Positions 10,501 to 18,985 of a stretch of 64,000 nt of DNA are shown here, one piece after another. The stretch comes from Malaya genurostris (Eukaryota > Arthropoda > Insecta > Diptera > Culicidae): the NCBI RefSeq assembly GCF_030247185.1, contig NC_080572.1:233059336-233123335 (forward strand), read 5' to 3'. The notes under the pieces are model-generated. The model had not been told where the DNA came from and ran no database searches. It saw nothing but the letters and a program-made list of their open reading frames with translations. Each line of letters starts with the position of its first letter. Positions within the stretch are counted from its first letter, which is position 1. Position numbers and translations under genes: made by a program.

Positions 10501-11263
10501 ATATCGAATTTGTGTAGCATTTCCAATCAATATTTCGTGTGAGGTCATACGAAACATTGATTGTCTCCGATGGTCTTAATCCGGTGGCGATTGAAATTAC
10601 GATAGGCAGATGATCGCTACCGTGGGGATCAGGGATTACCTTCCACGTGCAATCCAACCGTAGCGATGTCGAGCAAAGGGATAAGTCTAGCGCACTTGGT
10701 CTTGCTGGTGGTGCAGGAATTCGTGTCATTTCTCCCGTATTCAAGATTGTCATATTGAAGTTGTCGCAGATATCATGGATCATAGTTGATCTGTTATCAT
10801 CGTGAAGACAGCCCCATCCCGTACCGTGTGAGTTAAAGTCTCCTAAAACCAACGTCGGTGCAGGAAGGAGCTCTACGATATCACTGAGCCACCGATGCCC
10901 AACCGAGGCTCTTGGGGGAATGTAGATGGAAGCAATGCAAAGGTCCTTACCTTTGATTGTAACATGACATGCGACAACTTCAATACCTGGTATCGAGGGG
11001 AGCTTAATGCGATAGAAAGAATAGCACTTTTTGATCCCTAAAAGTACTCCTCCATAGGGATCATCTCGATCCAGACGAATAATGTTAAAATCGTGGAAGT
11101 TTAAGGGTATTTCAGAAGTTAGCCAAGTTTCGCACAATGCAAATGCGTCACATTTCAGATTATTTACTAGAAATTTGAAAGGATCTATTTTTGGGATGAT
11201 ACTTCTACAATTCCACTGTATAACAGTGATTGTATCCGTGACCTCGGTGGGTGACTTAGCCAT
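7583..11263 (-). CDS. Non-LTR retrotransposon ORF2 polyprotein (endonuclease, reverse transcriptase, RNase H)
   Basis: A 1226-residue frame. Residues about 10-225 form an APE-type endonuclease: QWNCRS with N18, CETW with E45, GDFN with D142 and SDHLP with D217/H218. Residues about 480-745 form the reverse transcriptase: SYRPIAML, FLDIKGAFD with D569, GLPQGS and the catalytic pair in LADD (D658, D659), where many relatives have YADD. Residues about 944-1070 form RNase H: YTDGS with D948, AELAA with E981, VTDSL with D1005, VPSHCS with H1051 and KAD with D1061. Cys1159, Cys1161, His1170 and Cys1175 form the terminal CxC...H...C motif. Together these would nick target DNA and copy the element RNA in place. 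The ATG overlaps the end of ORF1 by eight bases (ATGGCTAA), so ORF2 is probably translated by reinitiation. All catalytic residues I can check are present. Confidence 0.93.
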   Translation of the reverse strand: MAKSPTEVTDTITVIQWNCRSIIPKIDPFKFLVNNLKCDAFALCETWLTSEIPLNFHDFNIIRLDRDDPYGGVLLGIKKCYSFYRIKLPSIPGIEVVACHVTIKGKDLCIASIYIPPRASVGHRWLSDIVELLPAPTLVLGDFNSHGTGWGCLHDDNRSTMIHDICDNFNMTILNTGEMTRIPAPPARPSALDLSLCSTSLRLDCTWKVIPDPHGSDHLPIVISIATGLRPSETINVSYDLTRNIDWKCYTNSISEKLETTQELPPEEEYTFLAGLILDTAIQAQTKRVPGAKTNIRPPNPWWDKECSELNAERTSSFIEFRKNGTPDNFRNYAALDAKMKSLIKAKKSGYWRRFVDGLSRETSMSTLWNTARRMRNKNTTNESEEYSNRWIFDFAKKVCPDSAPEQTIMRVASSNRNETPFSMVEFSLALLSCNNKAPGLDKIKFNLLKNLPDSAKRRLLNLFNRLLEDNIVPHDWRQVRVIAIQKPGKPASDHNSYRPIAMLSCIRKLFEKMILFRLDNWVETNGLLSDTQFGFRRGKGTNDCLALLSTEIQMAFARKEQMASVFLDIKGAFDSVSINILSEKLHQQGLSPILNNFLYNLLSEKYMYFAHGDLSTIRFSYMGLPQGSCLSPLLYNFYVNNIDECINTSCTLRQLADDSVVSIIGPKAADLQGPLQDTLDNLSTWALQMGIEFSTEKTELVVFSRKREPAQLQLQLGGETIAQVFTFKYLGVWFDSKGNWGCHIRYLKQKCQQRINFLRTITGTWWGAHPGDLIRLYQTTILSVMEYGCFCFRSAANTHFIKLERIQYRCLRIALGCMQSTHTMSLEVLAGVLPLKNRFWDLSYRLLIRCDILNPMVIENFERLVELNSQTRFMSLYFDYMAQNINPSSFVSNRAHFLDTSDSTVFFDTSMREEIHGIPDHVRPQVAPNIFYNKFRTVNCEKVFYTDGSNIDRSTGFGIFNQNITASYKLSDPASVYVAELAAIQYTLEIIETLPKDHYFIVTDSLSSIEALRAMKPGKYPPYFLGKIREHLRTLSERSYLISLVWVPSHCSIPGNEKADSLAKVGALEGDIYERPICFNEFFSISRQKTLESWQTSWSNGELGRWLHSIIPRVSTKPWFRGMNVSRDFIRVMSRLMSNHYTFNAHLRRVGLAESGLCTCGDGYQDIEHVVWSCVEYHDARSKLLESLRARGRPPEVPVRDVLASRDSSYMLLIYQYLKHIDIQV

Positions 11264-12602
11264 CGAAGGATACGATCGCTGAAAGAAGGGGCCATTTTGC
11301 AGTCAACTGCTTCAAGAATGTTTTAACTGTAGGAATAAAAGCCATTATCAGGCTTTTAAGAGGTTCAGAAATATTGAAAGTAGACATGATCCAGTCCACA
11401 ATATCAGAGAATTTAACAAACCCAGTATTTGGTAAATTCTCTGACTGATCTTTAGGGACTTTCGGGGGTTTTGAAGTCCCAGGAAGTGATGGAAATTCTT
11501 GCTCGGAATTTAATTTTCCAAGGCCTGGAGCTTTTTTCTCTGGTTTTTTGCCATCACTACCAGTTGTTGTAATTTTTCGAGACCCATCAGAGGACATCTT
11601 CGAACCCTTACTAGGGAGCTTTTGAGAGGATTTATTTCTTCTCTTTCTAATTGATGAGCTATGAGGGACAGCCGAAGATGTACCTTCGAGGGGGTCATCA
11701 TATTCGCTCTCGTCAGTTGACAAGTAAGCGTAAGGATTTTCGGTAGGTGGCGTAGCACATTTCAACATTTCCGCAAATGAGCGTTTGGAATGTTGCTTGA
11801 GTGAACGCTTCATTTTATCCTTACGCAATTTATACACGGGACAATCAGAGAGGTCATGCGGCCCCTCCTTACAGTAGAGACACTTTTCATTGTCTCCACT
11901 GCAGGAGTTATCCGCATGACTCCCTCCACACTTTATACACCGGGATTTATTGCAACAATGGGATGCTGTATGTCCCAATTGTTTGCAATTGGTGCAGTTC
12001 ATGACCCGCGGTACATAAAGACGAACAGGTAAACGAACTCGGTCCAGGAGGACGTAATTAGGCAAAGCCGAGCCAGCGAAAGTCACCCGATACGAGTCTG
12101 ATGGGATATAGGACTTAGTCCCATCCTCAGCGGTCGATACTGAACGCAATTGCTTGCAGTCCAGTATCTTAACGTTCTTGAGTAGGGGGTTTTTAAATCC
12201 GCCTGCCCCATGCTTAAGAACGTCCTCGCAAGTCAGACTCGGATCGGTGATCACGCCGTCTATCTCGACTTCGCGAGCTGGTACGTATACGCGATACTCC
12301 CGCGTGAAATTCTCACTTTGAACGATCTCATTAGCCTGTTTTGCACTGGCTAACAAGACCCTAAGCTTGTCCGGGCGTACTTTTTCAATTTTTTGTACAG
12401 TATTGTATCGCGAGGACAGGTCATTAGAAAGTTTTAGAAGGTTCAATTTTTTACCATTCGCTTTGGTCCGGATGTAAACCGCATACGGTCCGGCCGAGAG
12501 TGCAAGCCCATCGGGATAGCTTCTAATGCGCGATTTATTGCCATCTGAAGCATCCATCTGATCATCAAGGGGAAGGTCAGGCAATTTGATATCGCCTGTC
12601 AT
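11256..12602 (-). CDS. Non-LTR retrotransposon ORF1 RNA-binding (Gag-like) protein
   Basis: A 448-residue frame directly upstream of ORF2. It contains three consecutive CCHC-type zinc knuckles: CTNCKQLGHTASHC (203-216), CIKCGGSHADNSC (222-234, one residue shorter in its middle spacing) and CLYCKEGPHDLSDC (241-254). These bind element RNA in the ribonucleoprotein of this family. The stretch before them (about 40-200) is the usual ORF1 domain; the tail after 260 is rich in Ser, Lys and Pro and looks disordered. The ATG at 12602 is followed by an uninterrupted frame. The stop is inside the first codons of ORF2, a coupling arrangement known from several non-LTR lineages. Confidence 0.9.
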   Translation of the reverse strand: MTGDIKLPDLPLDDQMDASDGNKSRIRSYPDGLALSAGPYAVYIRTKANGKKLNLLKLSNDLSSRYNTVQKIEKVRPDKLRVLLASAKQANEIVQSENFTREYRVYVPAREVEIDGVITDPSLTCEDVLKHGAGGFKNPLLKNVKILDCKQLRSVSTAEDGTKSYIPSDSYRVTFAGSALPNYVLLDRVRLPVRLYVPRVMNCTNCKQLGHTASHCCNKSRCIKCGGSHADNSCSGDNEKCLYCKEGPHDLSDCPVYKLRKDKMKRSLKQHSKRSFAEMLKCATPPTENPYAYLSTDESEYDDPLEGTSSAVPHSSSIRKRRNKSSQKLPSKGSKMSSDGSRKITTTGSDGKKPEKKAPGLGKLNSEQEFPSLPGTSKPPKVPKDQSENLPNTGFVKFSDIVDWIMSTFNISEPLKSLIMAFIPTVKTFLKQLTAKWPLLSAIVSFDG

Positions 12603-13370
12603 GTCACGGACTTGTGTCCGTGCGGTCAGATTCGGGGTGCAATTGAAGTGGTATTAAACAACAGAGAAAATAAAGTTTTACTTAGCTTAAGCTCCAAAAC
12701 GGTGAACGGCTGCCAATACCCAGTCCGAGGCAATGGGTAAATATTCCTTCCAGTAGAGTGCAAAAAACCTCTTTCAGGAAAAAGCACTTTTTTTTGTCTC
12801 TCACTACACTGTCCAATGAAACGTTTCTCTTTTTATCACTATATATATTTATCACTGTTTCTAATGTACAACGATATATACGCGGCGCCCAGCGCTGGCG
12901 CTGGCTAACGGTACCGCACGCAGTGCTGCTTCACACAAGCTCACAGTCGGCCTTGAGAACGGATTAATTCGAATTATCACTGATGCAAACAATAGAATAC
13001 GGAATGACCTTGATAACGGAATAAAACAATTCACCACGCGATTGGAGAAAGCCGAATTTACGTCCGATCGATCCGATAGTCACGGCACGAATGATGCACA
13101 ATTATATGATCGAATTCATACGAATTCGTGTCTTACATATTTTAGTTGCCAAAAGCATAGATTGACTAACAGCAAACCCGATATAAGAATAAGGTTCGAA
13201 ACAGAGTCGATTTTCAATTCAATGACATTAGGTTTGACATCAAGTGAAAACGACTTTAGAAAGACTTGACATTGAAGATACTAAATTCGACGAAATTTTG
13301 CTCCGATTATATTTTTTACTCAACGTATTATTTGAATTACTCATACAACAAGAATTAAATCCAAAAGCCA
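12603..13370. other. 5' UTR / 5' flank of the retrotransposon, no gene recognised
   Basis: Immediately 5' of ORF1 is untranslated leader. A GC-rich patch at about 12885-12915 (GGCGCCCAGCGCTGGCGCTGG) stands out from the AT-rich surroundings and may be part of the internal promoter. Beyond about 12970 it is unclear whether sequence still belongs to the element. Confidence 0.45.
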
Positions 13371-13383
13371 TATTACTTCTCAC

Positions 13384-13635
13384 TTACATCAGTTTTTCTT
13401 CAGCATTTCGAATTAATAAACATAATCCATGTAATCGCTGTTCATTATTTATTTCGGTCTTCAGTGGTGCTAGTTGTTTGGAAAATTCATCAAAGTTCGT
13501 TGTCAGGGTGACAGTGTATCGCGACAACGTACCGCATAGTGCAAAATGTGTCCACCGAAATTCGTCCAAGCATTCCGTATTATTATTTGTATTTGCTTTT
13601 ATTACCGTTCTCACATCCACTTTCACTTCACTCAC
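13384..13635 (-). CDS. Unrecognised open frame ending at a donor-like site
   Basis: An 83-codon minus-strand frame from ATG at 13635. It ends LM-stop in a context where GTAAGT (an excellent donor) spans the stop codon, so it could be an exon rather than a closed frame. The composition is ordinary (motifs VKVDVRTVIKANTN and FRWTHFALCGTLSRYTV). I know no family for it. If the retrotransposon starts near 13653, this frame would lie in its 5' leader. It may be chance. Confidence 0.18.
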   Translation of the reverse strand: MSEVKVDVRTVIKANTNNNTECLDEFRWTHFALCGTLSRYTVTLTTNFDEFSKQLAPLKTEINNEQRLHGLCLLIRNAEEKLM

Positions 13636-13790
13636 ATGTCACTTTACTTGATTTTACCTATTATTAGAATCATTTTTTAAACAAAACAATTTTGGTAACT
13701 TTATATTCATAATAACAACAAACTCATCTAAGCAATTACTTTTTTCTCTGAAGCGCCATTCGTGATAGAAACCAACATTCACCTAACTTG

Positions 13791-14480
13791 ATTTACACCG
13801 TGAAGTGATACCGATAATAAGTGTTACAATCACTTAACTTATTTTCACCGTGTAGCGATACCCGTAATAAGGGCCTGATTTTCGAAACTGAATTGAGAAC
13901 CTGGATTCAGGTCCGCCTGAGTTCTGAACTAAATTTCAGGTTTATAAGATTCAGAAATTAAAACTATGACTCCGGAACTGAAGCCAAATTCCGGTTTCTG
14001 GAACTGGTTTCTTGATTAGATTTTGGAACTTACTATATATTCGTAAATTGAATCCTAGAACAAAACTCAGGATATAAATTTTAAATCTAAATGTTAGATC
14101 CGAACCTAAATATTGGAACTAACTTTAGAACCAACATTTAATTTTAAGTTTCATATTTTAATTGTTGAATTCAGTTTCAGAATTCAATTCCCAAATTCAG
14201 TTTCAGAATTCATTTCCATCAGAATTCAGAGTCTGCATGCTGGAACTAAATTCGGCACATAAATTCAGGCACTAGATTTTGGAAATGAATTTATTCAGGT
14301 CCGGAACTCAAGTTCAGAGTTCAGTTTTTTAACTGGAAATGAGTTCAGTTTCATAATTATAGAAATTAAGTTAATGAGCTGAATTCTTGATCTGACTTCC
14401 GAACTTGACTTTTGCAACTGCGTTTTGAGCCTCGAATCTAGTTCTTGAATTCAGTTTCAGCTCCTGAATCTTGGTCTAGA
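13791..14480. repeat. Imperfect tandem repeats, including AACTGAATTCAG-type words
   Basis: At 13791-13870 a unit of about 45 bases occurs twice (ACTTGATTTACACCGTG... and ACTTATTTTCACCGTG...). From about 13877 to 14480 words such as TTCAGTTTCAGAATTCA and GGAACTGAATT recur every 20-30 bases with heavy divergence. This is a degenerate simple-sequence array and has no coding frame. Confidence 0.55.
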
Positions 14481-15084
14481 ATTTTTATTCTGGCTTAGAT
14501 AAATAAATGATGGCAAAAAGTACACAACAGTTGTCAACTTCGGATAAATTCCGCAAACCGGTTCTTTTTAGACCTATTAAAATTTTAGCAAAGGAGTATG
14601 CGAGGTTTTTCTATGTTGAGTATGTAAATCCACAGAAAACTACTATAGTATTGTTTGTTGTATTCCTTTACTCTCATTTGTTTCCGTGAAATTATGAAAG
14701 CGAAGCGATAAAAGTCGCAAAATTCAAATAATCAACTAGTACGAACGCTTATCTATATTCGGGAATGTGGAGGAAGTATGTCAATTTTATTCATATTCAC
14801 GTCCTCCAGTTATGTCTGCAACATTAGTCGCCCACGTTTTTGAGTTTATTTATTTCCTGGGAGTTTCAAAAATATCAAAATCATAATGAATTTCTGCTGA
14901 AAATTTCGTCTTTTGCATTTTGTTCGAGTATGGTCTTTAATATAACTTTTTTTTGGTTTTACAGGTAACTTCAGCTGAGCTAATAGATTTCGATGTTCAA
15001 GGTAATTAGTTTAGTCCGGAGGAACAATTTGCAGTTTGAGAAAAAAAATCTTTAGCGTTTTTCAAAAAAAAAAATTACAGATTA

Positions 15085-15270
15085 CCATCATAGCCTATAA
15101 CCAAGTTGACGACAGCTATTCGTTTGAAATGACAGCTTCTAGTTCCCAACGAGTAAACGACCTGTCAATTACAATGTGATGATAACGACACTACCAACAT
15201 TATGGAACAAATGTTTTGAATTGTTGCCAACAATATGGATAAGAAGTCGTCACTCTGGTTATAGGCATTC
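15085..15270 (-). mobile_element. Small TA-type inverted-repeat element (MITE), relative of 44991-45146
   Basis: Ends carry GCCTATAACCA...GACGAC and its reverse complement; the right flank after 15270 is TA. The body is the inverted counterpart of the element at 44991-45146, sharing words such as ACGACCTGTCAATTACAATG. The left terminus is degraded. It is non-autonomous with no transposase frame. Confidence 0.65.
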
Positions 15271-16189
15271 TAACCATATTTTTATTGGAATCGCAGTGGG
15301 CGTCAAAAAATGAAATATTTGCATCTAAAAAATTTCTTATTTTTAAATTCGAGTATTTCGCGAGAAACAAAGAATTTTTATCCGCGCTTTTTGATTCGAT
15401 GTTGCAACACAGCGAGCTTCCGCTGGTAGTCCCGTGAAAAGAAAGTCCATTGGACTATTACCTAAAACTATCTGACTAGGGTAAAGTGTTATAATATGCC
15501 CCTCTTAAGAAAACATTGTGATATTTGTAAATGTACTGATATATTTTCTTCGAGAATGTAGGTATTTCTTTGCAATACACCAGAGAAACCTAACTTTCAA
15601 TGATTTCGGTAGAAGTGATGAGAATTGATTGATACAAAAACATTTTCCAAAACGACCACATTCTCAGTTTTTCCGCTTGCCGTAAGCATAATGCCCCAGC
15701 AACCGTATAATACGCCTCACAACAAATCAGTGGTATGATGCAATATGCCCCTTGGAATGTCGATATAGAAGAAAAGTAGATAAAGAAAATTTTCTTCGCT
15801 TCAGAAATCAATTGCATAATCAACTTATTACAAGTGGAAACCAATATTTTTGATCCCCACAAAGTTAAATTTTGTGTTAACAATCGTTATGAATCTTTAA
15901 AACAATATTTTATCTCGGTGCATACTGTTGAATCGAAGGTGGGTCATAATGTCCATTGAGTGTCTGTTACGAGAAAATTCGTTTATCAGATAAATGGCTT
16001 TGTTTCTCTGGATTTTTATACTGTAATGCACAGCTAAAATTTAATTACTAAGTAGCAATCGACCATTAGATGTTTTAAACGGGTAAAATACTTGTTTAGT
16101 TGAAGCAAAACCATACATCGAAAAGCTACCTCATTATATTTTCAGTATTTTCATATTTTCCAGTAAAATTATTTTTATTTAGGAGCTTC
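15271..16189. other. Non-coding stretch, nothing recognised
   Basis: AT-rich sequence with no convincing exon or element ends. The open frame at 15590-15883 on the minus strand shows no recognisable family. Confidence 0.3.
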
Positions 16190-16400
16190 CAAAAAGTACA
16201 CTTTTGGAGTACACTTATTGTCCTCTATTTCTCTCTGAGTGTGACGAATATCTTTAACGATTTTCTTTAGCTTCCACTTGACTCGAAAAATCATTTTGAG
16301 TGTCCCAGCCCAAGTGTACTCTGTGTCTTACCATACGTTTAAGAACAGACCAGAAATATTCGATTGGACGTGAATATTTGAAGTAGGGGAGACCGGAGCG
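16190..16400 (-). mobile_element. Scrap of a Tc1/mariner-type transposase C-terminus
   Basis: The minus strand encodes YSRPIEYFWSVLKRMVRH followed by WDTQNDF. The RPIEYFW...LKR pattern is the segment around the last catalytic residue of Tc1/mariner superfamily transposases (E of PIE). A stop follows soon after. The flanks give no terminal repeats, so only a short decayed piece remains. Confidence 0.42.
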
Positions 16401-17020
16401 AAAGCTACTACTTTTTGTCTTCAGGGAAAAATAGTACGGAAAATAATATATATTCTACATAAAAAATATTATTTCATCCAAGTATTACTGATTTTGTCAA
16501 AGAAATATGAAAAATGACGAGAAAAAAATACGTAAGTTTAAATAAATAAAAAAAAAAACACAATTCACTCACAATCTGGTTCACCTTCTGGCTCAGGGAA
16601 GCTTGAGCGCACAATACGGGTGAGCTCTGTGGTAACATTTGTACCGCTGATTAATAAGTAATTAGTCCCAGTAAACGCAGAATTTGTCCAAACCATTCGA
16701 TGCCGATGCCGAATGTTCATCAGAAACGTACACGTAAACGTAAACGTATTACATTGTACTTTATTTCGAAAGAATAATTTAAAACCAATAAGCTTTTCTG
16801 ACAATATTCAGAATATCGTATTCATTTCTCTTAGCATGAACCATCATAAAATAATTACCAAAATCTCTATAATTTCTAAATTTTGCCAAATCTGCAGATG
16901 TAGTAAAATGTAATTTTATTTTTTCCGCTGATGTTGTCATATTTCCAAGCTCCTTTGGGACTGAACTATAACAGCAATCGAAAATGGTATTGCTTTTATG
17001 CGAAACTTGATAGCATTTCA
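16401..17020. other. Non-coding stretch, nothing recognised
   Basis: AT-rich sequence with no exon or element termini that I can support. Confidence 0.3.
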
Positions 17021-17586
17021 ACACAAGGATGGCTTCCATCGTATCAAAGAACGCTCTCTAGCAACTCTTCACACGATTCAATCAGTGCCATCAAAGAGAG
17101 ACGGATATCATCTCAGCAACAAAAAACCGGCATGGTTCATTTGACATAGAATGGACACCAGTGCGAGAGCGAATTTCTCTCGATGACCCGTCTGAGCATC
17201 ACGGGTTAGTACGCTGCTGTGGAGATTCGCTCTGAAGCAACATACGGTCGCTCATTCTCGTTTTGCGATCCGATTCTATACGGGCAGTGGATAATTGCGA
17301 TAGAATCATTTTACTATTGCCAATTATTCTAACTATGTGCATATAACTTTTGTATTAGTTTTGTCTATGAAAATGTATGTGAATGTTCCACACAAGGGTT
17401 TTGAAATATTGCAACCTAGTATGAGAATCATCAAGTCGAATAATCGATTCGATTTTCTGCGATAATTGTCAACTTGCGATTCTCTCTTGGTAAATTCCAC
17501 ACAGCACCGATTATTACCAGACTGTAAATTTTTTAAAGGCCGTGAAATACTTAGAGTATGAAATGGAGCGAAGAAATATAGAAATA

Positions 17587-18844
17587 AAGACTATCCCAGA
17601 AAGTATGGACGCACTTTGATTTCGCTGTAAATAATTCACAAGTGTTAGATATTCAAATTTTATTCGATATACTGATAATATTAGACTACAACAACAGAAT
17701 ATTATTCTCAACATTTGCTACTTAGCCATTGTAGACTAGCTGGCGCACCTTCTTGCGAACGTTCCTCGTTAAATTCCGTACAGACTTCTTGGCGACAAGT
17801 TTTGACACTTTTGAGACATGTTTCCTAAGATGTGCCTTCGTTAATGCCCAAAATTCCTTAATTGGTCGAAGTTGGGGGCAATTTGGTGGATTCACGTCTT
17901 TTGGGACGAAAGTGACATTTTTGGTAGTATGCCATTCTCCCGTTGATTTCGAGAAGTGGCAAGAAGCAACATCTTGCCAGAAGACAACAGGATCCTTGTG
18001 GCTTCGAATCATGGGTAGAAATCGTTTTTGTAAACATTCCTTGATGTATATTTCGCTGTTCATTGAAGCAGTCGTGATGAAGGCTTACGAAATCTTACCG
18101 CAGCTACAAATTGCTTGCCAGACCATAGCTTTCTTACCAAATTTTTCGACTTCAATCGATGTCTCGGACTGGTTTAACATTTGTCCTTCTCGCACCGTAT
18201 AATATTGTGGTCCCAGCAAGGATTTGTAATCGAGTTTCACGTAGGTTTCGTCATCCATGATTATGCAGTTCAAACTTCCAGCAAGAATCGTATTGTACAG
18301 CTTTCGAACCCTCGGCCTGATCGATGCTTCTTGTTTCGGACTACGTTTTGGTTGTTTCTGATTCTTTTAGGTTCGAAGATTCAAACGTTCTTTAGCACGA
18401 AGAACATTTGACTTCGAAGTGCCCACTTTTTGGCCACATCCCGAACTGAAACCTCCTTCTTTTGCTCGAACGCCTTCAGTGTACGTTCATCCAACTGAGG
18501 GTTAGCAGGACCTTTTTTTCGACCCGTTTTCGGTTTATCCTCAAAGGTGTTATCCTCACTGAACTTCCTGATTGCATTTCGCACGGCTTTTTCTCTTACT
18601 CCTTCCATTTTTACTGTCTTTCTCAGTGACAGTCCGCGTTCTGTGCATCATTTGTACACAATTTTTTGACGTTGTTCTGCTGAAAGTCCACGCATTTCGA
18701 AACAAACGAAAACGAATAAACAACTGCACAAGTGGTTAGAGAAGAGTGTAAACAACAGGACGCAGCCATAAAAATTGACAGATTCTGAACCATTGCGAAA
18801 TGACAGCGGTTTTTGGTTGCGTCCATACTTTCTGGGACAGTCTT
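17587..18844 (-). mobile_element. Full-length Tc1/mariner-superfamily transposon (ITm D37E-like), inactive
   Basis: Both ends carry matching inverted repeats: AAGACTATCCCAGAAAGTAT at the left, and AAGACTGTCCCAGAAAGTAT read inward from the right. The element is flanked by TA on both sides (17585-17586 and 18845-18846), the superfamily's target duplication. The minus strand encodes a broken transposase: an N-terminal DNA-binding part (18381-18608), the first catalytic block MDDETYVKLDY (about 18250) and the second block FWQDVASCH, followed by NPPNCPQLRPIKEFW. Thirty-eight residues separate the second D from the candidate final E in my count, near the D37E spacing described from mosquitoes. Stops and frame changes between the pieces make it inactive. 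Confidence 0.85.
17722..18608 (-). pseudogene. Transposase pseudogene of the 17587-18844 element
   Basis: Three open pieces in transposase order: 18381-18608 (helix-turn-helix-like, basic, motif KTGRKKGPANPQLDERT), 18085-18273 (first catalytic D in DDETY and the WQAI stretch) and 17722-18063 (second D in QDVASCH and the final acidic region in RPIKEFWALTK). The pieces are in different frames or separated by stops. The last piece ends in a basic tail with KSVRNLTRNVRKKVRQL, as expected for the family's C-terminus. Confidence 0.8.
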
Positions 18845-18985
18845 TATTCTCTCTCGGTTCATGCATTGAGAGGCAGTGAGTTCTTGTAGCATCATCTACC
18901 AGATTGACGATGTTGTATACAATGTAGAGAAATATCGAGCCACTTCCTGCCAAATTATTGACAATCACCAACACTGTTTCTATCT

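Larger units (their letters stand above)
7003..12970 (-). mobile_element. Non-LTR retrotransposon with both ORFs open (I/LOA-type, RNase H bearing)
   Basis: On the minus strand the order is 5' UTR (right of 12602), ORF1 with zinc knuckles (11256-12602), ORF2 with endonuclease, reverse transcriptase and RNase H (7583-11263), a 3' UTR of about 570 bases, and an A tail (T run at 7003-7014). The combination of an APE-type endonuclease, RT, RNase H and a terminal cysteine/histidine motif places it with the I/LOA/R1-like lineages; the exact clade is inference. Neither ORF has a stop or frameshift, so this copy could be recent and coding-competent. The 5' end is not certain. It may lie near 12960, or near 13653 if the ATTTTACCT word there is one half of a target duplication whose partner is at about 6992-7000. 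Confidence 0.85.
17022..18985. repeat. Dispersed repeat block, second copy at 26998-27385
   Basis: Sequence from ACAAGGATGGCTTCCATCG (about 17022) to CACCAACACTG (about 18970) matches 26998-27385 piece by piece. Relative to that copy, this one has about 295 extra bases (about 17147-17440) and a Tc1/mariner-like element at 17587-18844. The nature of the repeat itself is unknown. Confidence 0.7.
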
